Source: JAGOMX01 sp041738135
GTDB lineage: Bacteria; Pseudomonadota; Alphaproteobacteria; JAGOMX01
Length of the DNA: 64,000 bases
Reading direction: 5' to 3'
NCBI GenBank assembly: GCA_041738135.1
Contig: JBGSQK010000020.1
Location: 1 to 64,000 of the forward strand
The notes beneath the pieces are model-generated. The model was not told the origin of the DNA. It ran no database searches and worked only from the letters and a program-made list of their open reading frames with translations. Positions 51,958-60,201 of this stretch are shown here, piece by piece. Position 1 is the stretch's first letter. Each line of letters opens with the position of its first letter. The translations under genes were made by a program, and so were the position numbers.

Positions 51958-52866
51958 TTACCCCTCCCTACTGAGTAATTCTCGTAAGATTTTGTGTATA
52001 AGATGAGCGGTTTTCATTTGTTGATCCAAATGAGGATTATACTCCGTTATCTCCAAAGCTTTGAATTTAGGGTTATCTCGCAACAAATGCAGACTTGGAA
52101 GCACATCCTCAGTCAAGAGACCGCCTTCTGCGGGACTGCCAACACCTGGCGCCACCGACGGGTCAAAGCCATCTAAATCCAGACTTAAGCCAAACCCTTT
52201 GGTGCCCGTGCTAACAATATGGATTGCTTCCTTAAGAACCGCTTCAAATCCCTTTTTCCTAACGTCTTGCGCATAAAAAACTTTTACGCCTAGCTCTGTT
52301 AACAGATTTTTCTCACCTTCTTCAAAACTGCGAACACCTATTAGCACTACATGCTCTGGCTTTACTTTTGCATTGGGGTTTCCCAGCTGCGTCAATTCAG
52401 GAAGCCCATGCCCCAACAAACTTGCCACAGGCATGCCGTGATAAGCAAAGGAAGGGCTGGTGGTGGGGGTATGGGCATCCATATGAGCATCAAACCAGAT
52501 AAGCCCGAATTCACCAACCGCATCCATAGACGTGGTAACAGCGCTCCAAGTGCCAACCGCAATGGAATGATCGCCACCGATGACACATGGGAAATTGCCT
52601 TGATGAACTGTTTTTGTAACCGCACTTAAAATATTCTGACACATGTCGCTCACATAAGGGATACAGTGAGCCGGATGAATATCATTGTCATTGGCAAAAC
52701 GCAGGAATGGGTAGAGAATTTCTTGCCAATCCACAGAAAAATTCTCTTGCTGCAACTTCTCAACAAGGCCAAAATGCTTCATGGCATCGGGCCCATGTTC
52801 AGTGGTCCGCTTTTGAGCCCCCCATCCTGTGGCGGCGCCTATGAGAGAAGTGTGTTTTATTGACAT
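51958..52866 (-). CDS. rocF: Arginase
   Basis: A Mn-dependent ureohydrolase giving ornithine and urea from arginine. The ATG at 52866 yields 302 residues (MSIKHTSLIGAATGWGAQKR), the family length; the longer frame to 53016 would overlap the divergent photolyase gene. Metal and active-site motifs are complete: GGDHSIAVGTW, WFDAHMDAHTP and SLDLDGFDPSVAPGVGSP. With the Liv importer upstream and RocD downstream it could turn arginine into glutamate. No urease genes are seen in the window. Confidence 0.95.
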   Translation of the reverse strand: MSIKHTSLIGAATGWGAQKRTTEHGPDAMKHFGLVEKLQQENFSVDWQEILYPFLRFANDNDIHPAHCIPYVSDMCQNILSAVTKTVHQGNFPCVIGGDHSIAVGTWSAVTTSMDAVGEFGLIWFDAHMDAHTPTTSPSFAYHGMPVASLLGHGLPELTQLGNPNAKVKPEHVVLIGVRSFEEGEKNLLTELGVKVFYAQDVRKKGFEAVLKEAIHIVSTGTKGFGLSLDLDGFDPSVAPGVGSPAEGGLLTEDVLPSLHLLRDNPKFKALEITEYNPHLDQQMKTAHLIHKILRELLSREG

Positions 52867-52921
52867 ACTATTAATTTTAACTAAAAAAAGGCCACTTGGC
52901 AAATGATTGGGAAACAATTCA

Positions 52922-54346
52922 ATGATTAAAGCGACAATCGTTTGGTTTAACAAGGATCTTAGATTAAAAGATAACTTGGCATTGATAGAGGCCATAGCGT
53001 CCGGCAACCAAATCATCCCTCTATTTATTTTAGATCACAGATTAAAGGCTATGGGAGGAGCTCAGAAATGGTGGCTTCATCACAGCTTAGTTGAGTTAAG
53101 CGAGAGTCTTATCCAACGAGGATCCAGCCTAATTCTTCGAAATGGAACACCTGAAGCTATCATATCTGACATTGCACGAACTATCCAAATTGATCAAATA
53201 CATTGGAATCAATGTTACACACCGGACGTCATCTCTCGTGACCAGAAGTTTATTCAATTTTGCGATCAGCTTGGCATCCAAACGAATGTTCACAAAGGCA
53301 ATCTATTGTTTGATCCTTCTGATATTAGTACATTAAAAGGTGAGCATTATTCTGTTTACACACCCTTTTGGAATGCTATACAAAAATTGCAAGTCGAACC
53401 AAATAAACCTTCACCCGCCACGTTACCGCCCTGTCCAGAAATGGTATCCGATAATTTGAGTGACTGGAAACTATTACCCCAAGCAAATGGTTGGTCTGAA
53501 AATTTTAAAGATTGGTGGCGCGCTGGAGAAACCGCAGCGCAGGAAAGGCTAGATTTGTTTTTAGATGAATCTATAGATACCTATCATAAAGGGAGAGATC
53601 TTCCAGGAATAGACGGAACCTCTTGTCTTTCTCCTTATCTGCATTTTGGTGAAATCAGTGTGCGAGATGTGTGGCACAAAGTCTCACTAAAACGAGAACT
53701 AACCGGTTTGTCCGATGGCTGCACAACCTTTCTGAAGGAACTGGTTTGGCGAGAATTTTGCGCCTACCTGCTGTTTCATAATCCTAGAATATTAAATCAA
53801 AATTTCCGCAAAGAATTTGATAGCTTCCCTTGGGTCCAAGATTCGAATCATTTGCAAGCTTGGCAGAAAGGCAAAACCGGCTATCCCATTATTGATGCGG
53901 GCATGCGACAACTTTGGGCCACCGGCTGGATGCACAATCGAGTACGCATGATCGTGGCTTCCTTCTTGACCAAAAACTTACTGATCCATTGGAGACAAGG
54001 GGAAGAATGGTTTTGGGATACACTATTGGATGCAGATCAAGCCAGCAATTCTGCCAATTGGCAATGGGTGGCCGGTAGTGGCGCAGACGCTGCGCCTTAT
54101 TTTAGGATCTTTAACCCAATTCTTCAAAGCGAGAAATTTGATGCAAAAGGAGACTATATCCGACGGTGGGTGCCAGAACTGAGTCATCTTTCAGACAAAC
54201 ATATCCACGCGCCTTTTTCTCAAGATCCGATGGTTCTGAAGCAAGGGGGGGTGACTTTGGGTCAAACGTACCCTTTCCCCATAGTGGATTTAAGTGTAAC
54301 CCGAGCAAGGGCCCTTGCGGCATACAAAACGTTAAAGGACGTATAA
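52922..54346 (+). CDS. phrB: Deoxyribodipyrimidine photolyase
   Basis: A blue-light enzyme that repairs pyrimidine dimers with FADH- and an antenna pigment. I start at the ATG 52922 (MIKATIVWFNKDLRLKDN), giving 474 residues; a TTG at 52907 is possible. The FAD-binding C-terminal domain is clear: LSPYLHFGEIS, FLKELVWREFC, TGYPIIDAGMRQLWATGWMH, NRVRMIVASFLTKNLL, and DADQASNSANWQW. This is class I CPD photolyase rather than a cryptochrome. It is surprising for a strictly intracellular bacterium and suggests periods outside the host. Confidence 0.94.
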   Translation: MIKATIVWFNKDLRLKDNLALIEAIASGNQIIPLFILDHRLKAMGGAQKWWLHHSLVELSESLIQRGSSLILRNGTPEAIISDIARTIQIDQIHWNQCYTPDVISRDQKFIQFCDQLGIQTNVHKGNLLFDPSDISTLKGEHYSVYTPFWNAIQKLQVEPNKPSPATLPPCPEMVSDNLSDWKLLPQANGWSENFKDWWRAGETAAQERLDLFLDESIDTYHKGRDLPGIDGTSCLSPYLHFGEISVRDVWHKVSLKRELTGLSDGCTTFLKELVWREFCAYLLFHNPRILNQNFRKEFDSFPWVQDSNHLQAWQKGKTGYPIIDAGMRQLWATGWMHNRVRMIVASFLTKNLLIHWRQGEEWFWDTLLDADQASNSANWQWVAGSGADAAPYFRIFNPILQSEKFDAKGDYIRRWVPELSHLSDKHIHAPFSQDPMVLKQGGVTLGQTYPFPIVDLSVTRARALAAYKTLKDV

Positions 54347-54359
54347 ACGTAAGAAGCCC

Positions 54360-54524
54360 CGTCATCCAGAGCGCGCCTCCGCATAGCGGAGGAAGCGAAG
54401 GATCCAGCGTATGTGCGCGAGCGAATGCGAGCTCCGTATTAAAGTATGATCGAGTTCGCATACGCTCACACTTTTATGCTGGATCCCACGCAGCAACGCT
54501 ACGCTTATGCTGCTCTGGATGACG
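54360..54524. repeat. Palindromic element, CGTCATCCAGAGC family (subtype 1)
   Basis: It is very similar to the copy at 19309-19474. The local arm hairpins are CCTCCGC/GCGGAGG on the left and GCAGCA/TGCTGC on the right. It separates the convergent photolyase and NAD kinase genes. Confidence 0.88.
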
Positions 54525-54546
54525 AGGCTTTACTGGGGTGATTACT

Positions 54547-55314
54547 TTAAACCAAAAATTGTTCTTGGATGATCCGTTCCTTAAGATCCTGTTCCTTATC
54601 GAACAACAGAAACAGCGATATGGAAGGATCTTCTTGAACCTCAACCCACTCCACATCACGAACTTCGGTAAAGTCTGCAACTGCGCTGACGGGTCTTTTA
54701 TCGGGGCAAAGGATTTCAAACTTAACTTTCGCGTTATAAGGCAGCAAGGCCCCTCTCCAACGTCGTGGCCTGAAGGAACTGATAGGAGTCAGGGCTAACA
54801 AATTAGTACCTATGGGAATAATAGGACCATGGGCCGATAAGTTATAGGCCGTACTTCCAGCTGCCGTAGACACAAGAACGCCATCACAAACCAGCTCTTC
54901 CATTCGCATAACATCATCCACATAAATTTTAATTTTCGCTGCTTGTCGCGTCTCACGCAGCAAAGAAACTTCATTGATAGCGCTTGCCTGCACTTCTTTT
55001 CCATTGATTTGTTTTGCACGCATTATTAAGGGATGCAACTCAATCTTTTCACTATCCTTCAACCGCTCCATCAAACATTCGACGCTAAAGGAATTCATCA
55101 AGAAACCAACGGTTCCACAATTCATGCCAAACACTGGAATCTGCTTATGGATATTACGGTGTAAAGTTTCCAACATAAATCCATCACCACCGAGCGCCAC
55201 AATCAGATCAGCCTCTAATTCATCCACATGCACATAGGATTTCATTAACTCTTTTAAAGCTTTTTGTGCGACCTCAGAATGATCAGCCACAAATGCTATT
55301 TTATCTAAGTTCAT
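54547..55314 (-). CDS. nadK: NAD kinase
   Basis: Makes NADP from NAD and ATP. The 255 residues carry the catalytic GGDG at 42-45 (VALGGDGFMLETLHRN) and the second motif GVLVSTAAGSTAYNLSAHGP, with TPISSFRPRRWRGALL towards the C-terminus. The N-terminus is compact, as in alphaproteobacterial NadK. Its start lies immediately after the znuA stop, so the two are co-transcribed. Confidence 0.94.
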   Translation of the reverse strand: MNLDKIAFVADHSEVAQKALKELMKSYVHVDELEADLIVALGGDGFMLETLHRNIHKQIPVFGMNCGTVGFLMNSFSVECLMERLKDSEKIELHPLIMRAKQINGKEVQASAINEVSLLRETRQAAKIKIYVDDVMRMEELVCDGVLVSTAAGSTAYNLSAHGPIIPIGTNLLALTPISSFRPRRWRGALLPYNAKVKFEILCPDKRPVSAVADFTEVRDVEWVEVQEDPSISLFLLFDKEQDLKERIIQEQFLV

Positions 55315-55315
55315 T

Positions 55316-56185
55316 CTATTTTTCCCTTAGCAAGCATGATTTTAGAGTGAAGGCGATACCTTCCATCATTTCGTAGTAGGGACCATCTAGGGACACTGGA
55401 TCATCTACACCCATGGGATCCAACACATCCACATGCAAATTGAGTTGCTCCGCAAGACTTTTCACGATTTTCTCACCATGGTCTGGCTCGCCAAATATAC
55501 AACGTACGCTTCTTTCCTTGGCAACTTTTTCTATTAGCACCCTCTGGGAAGCGCGCACTGAATGCTCCGCGTCTTTAACTACAGGTACACTCCTTTGCAA
55601 GCCGAATGCCTTCTCAAAATATTGAAATGCATCATGATACACAAAGTAAGGCTTGTCCTTACAAGAAGCCAAGTCTTGAACCAACTTATTATCCAATTGA
55701 TCTAATTTAATTTGAATCTGAGAGGCGTTGCTCTCGTAGACACCCGCATGAGAGGGGTCCATACCGCTAAGCATAGTGGCTACATGTTTAACGATAACTT
55801 TAGCATTTTTCGGATCCAACCATATATGCGGGTCGATTTTACCGGTCTCTAACTCAAGCTTCTGGAGATCACTCAAATCTAGTAAAGTCAGCACCCGACC
55901 ATTGGTAGCGAGCTTAGTGACCGGCTCTTGCAAGACCGTCTCCATTGCTGGTCCAACCCATATAAATAAATCAGCACCGCTGATAGCTTCAGCTTTTGAA
56001 GGTGTAAGCGAAAAATGATGACCTGATTCATGACCCGAAAGCAACAACGTGGGTTGCCCTACACCTTTCATAACGCCTGATACAAGAGCATGAATAGGAT
56101 TGATACTTACTACAACCTTAGGTACGGCAGAATTGGCCGTACAAGACATAAAAACAAGTAGGGTGAAAAAAATTCGACTGGTCAT
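55316..56185 (-). CDS. znuA: Zinc ABC transporter substrate-binding protein
   Basis: A cluster A-I periplasmic metal-binding protein of 289 residues with a signal peptide (cleavage near NSA, residue ~19). The metal-site region is spread across INPIHALVSGV, SGHESGHHFSLTPSKAEAIS, DPHIWLDPKN and YHDAFQYFEKAFG, with PDHGEKIVKSLA near the end. The His/Asp-rich flexible loop of many ZnuA proteins is short here. No znuB or znuC gene is adjacent. Manganese is an alternative ligand. Confidence 0.88.
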   Translation of the reverse strand: MTSRIFFTLLVFMSCTANSAVPKVVVSINPIHALVSGVMKGVGQPTLLLSGHESGHHFSLTPSKAEAISGADLFIWVGPAMETVLQEPVTKLATNGRVLTLLDLSDLQKLELETGKIDPHIWLDPKNAKVIVKHVATMLSGMDPSHAGVYESNASQIQIKLDQLDNKLVQDLASCKDKPYFVYHDAFQYFEKAFGLQRSVPVVKDAEHSVRASQRVLIEKVAKERSVRCIFGEPDHGEKIVKSLAEQLNLHVDVLDPMGVDDPVSLDGPYYEMMEGIAFTLKSCLLREK

Positions 56186-56265
56186 GAGATTTTATATCCT
56201 CGCCGCTAACGCATTTTTAAACTTCTCCATATATTCTATATAGGAAACCAAAGCTGGAGGCAATG

Positions 56266-56772
56266 ATGACTGAAGACTGCTTAACAAATAAAACGAAAAT
56301 ATCACAGATAAACCTTGGAATTAAAAAAGAAGAGGTTTCGCATGTGGTTCAAATGCTTTCAACTATTTTATCGAGCACCTATGTACTATACATGAAAACC
56401 CAAGGATTCCATTGGAATGTGGTGGGACCAAACTTTTATAGTCTGCATAAGCTCAGTGAAGAACATTACGAGGAAATGGCCGAAGCCATTGACACCATCG
56501 CCGAACGCATTAGAGCCCTAGGTCATATTGCGCCTGCAAATTACAGTTGGTATGAAAAACTGTCCATCATTAAGACAACTACGGAACTCAAAGACACCAA
56601 GTCCCAATTAATTGATCTCTTATCAGATCACGAAGCATTAGCTAGTCTTCTGAAAGAAGGTTTTGATCTGGCGGAACAAGCCAAAGATCATGCTACAGGT
56701 GATTTATTTGTAGAACGCATGCGCTCACATGAAAAAACCGCCTGGATGCTAAGATCAGTTCTTGGCGACTAA
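56266..56772 (+). CDS. Dps/ferritin-like DNA-protection protein
   Basis: A four-helix-bundle miniferritin of 168 residues that oxidises and stores iron, guarding against Fenton damage. The inter-subunit ferroxidase residues are visible in GFHWNVVGPNFYSLHKLSEEHYEEMAEAID (His, His, Asp/Glu set). The ATG at 56266 suits the GGAGG site better than the one at 56263. Dps proteins often have Lys-rich N-terminal tails for DNA binding; here the tail is short (TEDCLTNKTKISQ) and only mildly basic. The gene has a GGAGG leader and is monocistronic. Confidence 0.92.
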   Translation: MTEDCLTNKTKISQINLGIKKEEVSHVVQMLSTILSSTYVLYMKTQGFHWNVVGPNFYSLHKLSEEHYEEMAEAIDTIAERIRALGHIAPANYSWYEKLSIIKTTTELKDTKSQLIDLLSDHEALASLLKEGFDLAEQAKDHATGDLFVERMRSHEKTAWMLRSVLGD

Positions 56773-56879
56773 GGTTTCTTAATATTAATAAGACAACAAT
56801 ACAGTTCACGCGCCACCGTCATTGCGGGTAACTCAACCCCCCAAAAGGGGTAAATTTAAATCAATGACAAACCTACTCC

Positions 56880-56995
56880 CGTCATTGCGAGCCCCTCTTG
56901 GGGCGCGGCAATCTACTGTGACGTAACCGTTTAACATCAGTCTGCGGTAGAGAAGAAAGTAGATTGCCACGCCCCAAGAGGGGCTCGCAATGACG
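56880..56995. repeat. Palindromic element, CGTCATTGCGAGCC family, copy D
   Basis: The ends are CGTCATTGCGAGCCCCTCTT and AGAGGGGCTCGCAATGACG, with GCGGCAATCTACT / AGTAGATTGCCACGCC arms. A short extra left end (CCGTCATTGCGGG at 56816) precedes it, perhaps the relic of a fifth copy. The rest of the 408-bp gap, up to the LysR start, shows no other feature. Confidence 0.92.
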
Positions 56996-57179
56996 GGAAT
57001 GGGGACATTTGTTAGCCCTACAAAAATCTTCGTCACTAGAAGTAAATCAATACCCGCGAAATGTGGGAATAGGTGCAAACTGTTTCTTTGCCTAGTAATA
57101 GCTATAAAGTACTGGACATTTTCTCTATAAGTTATTAAAATAGTAATTAAGATACATTATTTATGTAGAGAAAGATAAA

Positions 57180-58085
57180 ATGGCTAAACCAGTATTTATA
57201 CCCAATGACATAAACTGGGAACTACTCAAACGCTTTAATGTGTGCGCGAATAGCTTTGGTTTTAATGAAGCTGCAAAAAAAATAGGCACCAGCCCGTCAG
57301 CTCTACTCGGTCAGATTGAAGTACTTGAAAAGCAGATAGGCTTTAACTTATTTGAACGGGTAAACAGAAATAGGTCCAAAACCTTAACACCCGAAGGCCA
57401 GATGCTGAAGGAAGCAACTCAACAGATATTTCTGTTTTTAAGCACCCCCATGAATGAGCAGAAAAAATTAAGCAAATCTCAAGCTCGCATTTTAAGGGTG
57501 ATAACCACAGAAGGGCTGGCCAAAACAATTCTGGTTAAACCCATTAACCAATATTTAGAAGATCACCCTGATATTCAATTACAACTGATCACCAAATCCA
57601 CAGCAGATTTAATCGAGCCTGGCGAGGTGGTGATTCGTTCAAATTTTGTGGAGCAAAAGCACGTACGAAGGGAATATCTGCTCAATTACAAAATGAAATT
57701 GTATGCAAGCAAAACCTACATTAATAAATTCGGCAGGCCTGCATCTCCACTGGATCTTTCAAATCACAAGGTACTCATATTCAACAGTTTGGGCGCAAAG
57801 GATTCATCATTTCTCTGGAAGCCTGACCTCAATATTTACCTTACTCCCACGGTAGTATCCGATTCCTTCGATTTTCTTTTGAAGCAATGCTACGAAGGAC
57901 AAGGTATTTTTGAGTTAGCAGACCTATATCTGGAAAAAGATGAATTGGTAGACTTGTTTCCCGATATGTCCGGGGAACAGTTTGATCTTTATCTGTCCTA
58001 TAACAAGAAAAGTACTTACGAAGATCTTATTCCTGATTTCGTTAAATTTCTTAAGAAATCCATCGGCGATAAAGCCAAGGAATAA
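57180..58085 (+). CDS. LysR-family transcriptional regulator
   Basis: A 301-residue LTTR. The N-terminal winged helix-turn-helix reads NWELLKRFNVCANSFGFNEA followed by KKIGTSPSALLGQIEVLEKQ and LFERVNRNRSKTLTPEGQML, and the effector-binding domain follows (~95-290). The N-terminal HTH uses atypical Leu-Leu-Gly in place of the usual Ser-Gln-x-Ser recognition turn, but the overall pattern is good. No gene is divergent from it, so the target is not obvious; the LuxI-like gene lies convergent downstream. Confidence 0.9.
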   Translation: MAKPVFIPNDINWELLKRFNVCANSFGFNEAAKKIGTSPSALLGQIEVLEKQIGFNLFERVNRNRSKTLTPEGQMLKEATQQIFLFLSTPMNEQKKLSKSQARILRVITTEGLAKTILVKPINQYLEDHPDIQLQLITKSTADLIEPGEVVIRSNFVEQKHVRREYLLNYKMKLYASKTYINKFGRPASPLDLSNHKVLIFNSLGAKDSSFLWKPDLNIYLTPTVVSDSFDFLLKQCYEGQGIFELADLYLEKDELVDLFPDMSGEQFDLYLSYNKKSTYEDLIPDFVKFLKKSIGDKAKE

Positions 58086-58117
58086 TGTGATTTCTTTAAT
58101 AACAAAATGCCCACATC

Positions 58118-58278
58118 CGTCATCCAGAGCGCAGCTCCGCGTATGCGGAGTAAGCGTGGGATCCAGCAAATAAGTGTTGCGCAGCAACTCTCTATAGCTA
58201 TATAGAAGCCGCTTACGCGGCACTCATTCGCTGGATCCCACGCTTCCTCGGCCTTGCCGAGGCGCGCTCTGGATGACG
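58118..58278. repeat. Palindromic element, CGTCATCCAGAGC family (subtype 2)
   Basis: The ends are CGTCATCCAGAGCGCAGC and GGCGCGCTCTGGATGACG. The left local hairpin is CTCCGC/GCGGAG and the right is CTCGGC/GCCGAG, so each arm folds on its own even though the two differ. It lies between the convergent LysR and LuxI-like genes. Confidence 0.88.
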
Positions 58279-58292
58279 GGGTTGTATTTCCC

Positions 58293-58889
58293 TCACGAAA
58301 TCCTAAGGATACTCTCCGAAGATCGCCTACGATGTATAAAAGCCTCATAAGTTTGAGCATTCATAGGCACTATACCGAGTACATAGGGCCGACTATCGTT
58401 AAAAGGAGAAGCAATCTGGGCCTGTTTCTCAAAAGGCCACAACCCCATGTTTAAAATATCCTTATGCCCTTCAGTCGGCAGAACTGTAATAAATGCTTTA
58501 ATTTTCTGAGCAATACTAATGGTCTTTAAAGAATCATACATATTCTGATAAAAATCCTGGCGAATCAGGTTAAACATTTTTTCTGATTCTTCTTTTGCAG
58601 TCTCACCAGGCAGATGAAAAAAAATACGACTCATTTCCCAGATTTTTTGATTGGACTTAAATTGCAAACGCTTCAGCAAATCTGAGGTCAATACAGGCTG
58701 ATCAATAGGAATCAAACGGGCCCCACCAATAACACCAAACTTCTTATGACTGTAAATAAGATAATGCGTTTGATCATGATCAAATTCATCACGCGCCGAC
58801 TTTCCATGCTCTAGCTCAATCAACGAAAACATTTGCTTCATTTCCTTACTATACTCGGCCCTTTTCTTAGGGGGAATCAGGTTAAACAT
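58293..58889 (-). CDS. LuxI-like acyl-homoserine-lactone synthase homologue
   Basis: The ATG at 58889, with AGGAG 8 nt upstream, gives 198 residues, the LuxI length. The order of motifs fits the family: EFDHDQTHYLI (33-45, equivalent to the E-[YF]-D-x-x-D block), FGVIGGARLIPI with Arg58, and KIWEMSRIFFHLPGE with Glu85/Arg88 (the W-E-x-S-R block). Differences are the lack of the Trp and Arg normally found before the EFD block and a shorter D-x-x-D spacing. It should use SAM and an acyl donor if active. No luxR gene is nearby. A GNAT-fold acyltransferase is the alternative. Confidence 0.65.
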   Translation of the reverse strand: MFNLIPPKKRAEYSKEMKQMFSLIELEHGKSARDEFDHDQTHYLIYSHKKFGVIGGARLIPIDQPVLTSDLLKRLQFKSNQKIWEMSRIFFHLPGETAKEESEKMFNLIRQDFYQNMYDSLKTISIAQKIKAFITVLPTEGHKDILNMGLWPFEKQAQIASPFNDSRPYVLGIVPMNAQTYEAFIHRRRSSESILRIS

Positions 58890-59048
58890 TACATTAACTC
58901 CTAAATAATTATTACCATCTCTTGACACATAGGGTCTTTTTTCAAGATTTCAATAGCTTTGAATAAAAAGAAGTGGGGAACTAATGACCTTCATGCAAAG
59001 TTATTGGTTAATCTGCACCCTATAAAGCCTAGTCCACCTAAGTATGTA

Positions 59049-59142
59049 AGTATTTAGTTGCAAAAGTGGTGAAAGGTTCATTCATGCAGTTCTTGAGTGA
59101 GGGCGTTCAAAAAACTCTTCACCACTTTTGCTACTAAATACT
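59049..59142. repeat. 25-bp inverted repeat at the end of the truncated HU-like ORF
   Basis: The arms at 59049-59073 and 59118-59142 match at 24 of 25 positions (core TTGCAAAAGTGGTGAA and its complement) around a 44-nt loop. The right arm lies inside the truncated HU-like ORF and the left lies past its stop codon, so the ORF appears cut off at an inversion or repeat junction. Confidence 0.75.
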
Positions 59143-59260
59143 CACTTATTCTTAGCTCTGCACAAAGCTTGTCTATCAGTTTGTATAAGGAATATTTATT
59201 TTGAAAATCCAATAAAAAGACCATATTTGTTTTTTTCCAAACTTTTTTGCTCTCAGTCAC
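59078..59260 (-). pseudogene. Truncated HU/IHF-like N-terminal domain
   Basis: A 60-codon frame (GTG start, or ATG at codon 13) whose last 35 residues, SLYKLIDKLCAELRISEYLV followed by AKVVKSFLNALTQELHE, follow the HU/IHF helical domain (compare LI..la...gls...a..vv..fl..lt..L). The protein stops just where the beta-arm that grips DNA should begin, and no continuation is seen in other frames downstream. It is thus a relic, or a domain able only to dimerise. The call is by eye. Confidence 0.45.
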
Positions 59261-59354
59261 TCATCTTCAGATCCTTCTCCCACAAGGCTTTCAAGACAAG
59301 ATATTATTTATTTAATTTTTTTTGACACTATATGAAAATAATTATAATTTTTTC

Positions 59355-59383
59355 TTGACAAATCATACTTTTATAGCTATATT
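59355..59383 (+). promoter_or_regulatory. Near-consensus sigma-70 promoter
   Basis: TTGACA (59355-59360), an exact 17-nt spacer, and TATATT (59378-59383, 5 of 6) make the best promoter I see in the window. Transcription would start near 59390, at the head of the structured stretch and about 325 nt before the 77-residue ORF. Confidence 0.7.
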
Positions 59384-59389
59384 ATGCTT

Positions 59390-59700
59390 AAGGGTAAGAG
59401 ATGGAACTCTTCCCCTCGTGTACACAAAAACGAAAGGCATCCGGCGTTTGGGCCCCCGCGTAACCCAAACAAGTCTGGAAATGAGCGGCGCGGTGAGCAA
59501 GTAAGGGATATGGTATGTAAAGTGCCATATCTACCGTACGGTTAATGCAAAAAGGTGACGAGGAAGGTATCCCTATAAGCCAAAAACAACCTAAAAAATC
59601 CAAACGGTGGAAGCCGGATGATGACTGAGACGACATTCAGAGATCAAAAGGCTTCCACCACCTTATAAAGGAAGATCGGGCAAAGTAGCCCAATCAAGTG
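59390..59700 (+). ncRNA. Structured untranslated RNA, possibly a group II intron-like relic
   Basis: The stretch is GC-richer than its surroundings, lacks a convincing ORF, and contains several good stems: GTTTGGG/CCCAAAC (59446-59470), GATATGG/CCATATC (59507-59531), and a perfect 10-bp GGTGGAAGCC/GGCTTCCACC (59606-59659) with an inner CTGA/TCAG helix. The phrases CAAGTCTGGAAATGAGCG and GGTTAATGCAAAAAGGTGAC remind me of domain I regions in bacterial group II introns, but I cannot find a domain V or reverse transcriptase. It may instead be a long regulatory leader for the next ORF. It does not look like RNase P, tmRNA or SRP RNA. Confidence 0.45.
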
Positions 59701-59715
59701 AGTAAAGGAGTATGA

Positions 59716-59949
59716 ATGATACTAGATGATAAACGTTATAAGATAGAGAAAGTTATTAATAGATTTGAGCGGATTTCTCGAAGATCTGAATTGAAACAAG
59801 ATTACGCCTCGTCAATTAAGGCGGGGAAAGTAGCCTTGGACTATTTTGTTGATCAAAAAAAAGAAACGCCTGAAGAAGAAACCATATGGGACAAAGATAA
59901 GTTGATCAGTCTACTGGATTACCTCGAGAAACAGCTCGAACAACCGTAA
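59716..59949 (+). CDS. Small hypothetical protein downstream of the structured leader
   Basis: A 77-residue, highly charged, probably all-helical protein (MILDDKRYKIEKVINRFERI ... ISLLDYLEKQLEQP) with no signal peptide or Cys. It has an excellent AAAGGAG site 5 nt before the ATG, which argues that it is truly translated. I do not recognise a family. Its transcript would carry the entire structured stretch as a leader, so expression may depend on that RNA. Confidence 0.6.
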   Translation: MILDDKRYKIEKVINRFERISRRSELKQDYASSIKAGKVALDYFVDQKKETPEEETIWDKDKLISLLDYLEKQLEQP

Positions 59950-60114
59950 ACGCAAGCCATTTATTGCAACTGAAAACCATCATTATCAACAATGATGCAG
60001 CACATGCACGCCCTTTAAACAGAGTGTGTGCCAAATTTTCAGCACCAAGATCCAATTTTAAACAACGAAAAATGTTTACCTGAGGCTTGCTTTCAGTTAG
60101 ATTCTCTCTTACGC

Positions 60115-60191
60115 GCGTCCTTAGCTCAGTTGGATAGAGCACCGGCCTTCTAAGCCGGGTGTCGCAGGTTCGAATCCTGCAGGACGCGCCA
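60115..60191 (+). tRNA. tRNA-Arg (anticodon TCT)
   Basis: The acceptor GCGTCCT pairs with AGGACGC. The discriminator is G and CCA is encoded (60189-60191). The anticodon arm CCGGCCTTCTAAGCCGG gives TCT. The T arm GCAGGTTCGAATCCTGC is canonical. It is convergent with the methyltransferase gene. Confidence 0.96.
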
Positions 60192-60201
60192 TTTTCTTAT
60201 G

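Noticed and set aside
59078..59260. A second functional HU gene
   Set aside because: The frame stops before the beta-arm and no continuation exists in the other frames downstream, so it is recorded as a truncated relic.
59388..59636. An 82-codon leftward frame over the structured stretch
   Set aside because: It has no ribosome-binding site and low-complexity residues, and overlaps a stretch better explained by RNA stems and a plus-strand promoter.
59390..59700. RNase P RNA, tmRNA or SRP RNA
   Set aside because: The invariant blocks of these RNAs (for example GAGGAAAGTCCGGGC of RNase P, the tRNA-like ends of tmRNA, the GGAAGGAAGCAGCC-type loop of SRP RNA) are not present.
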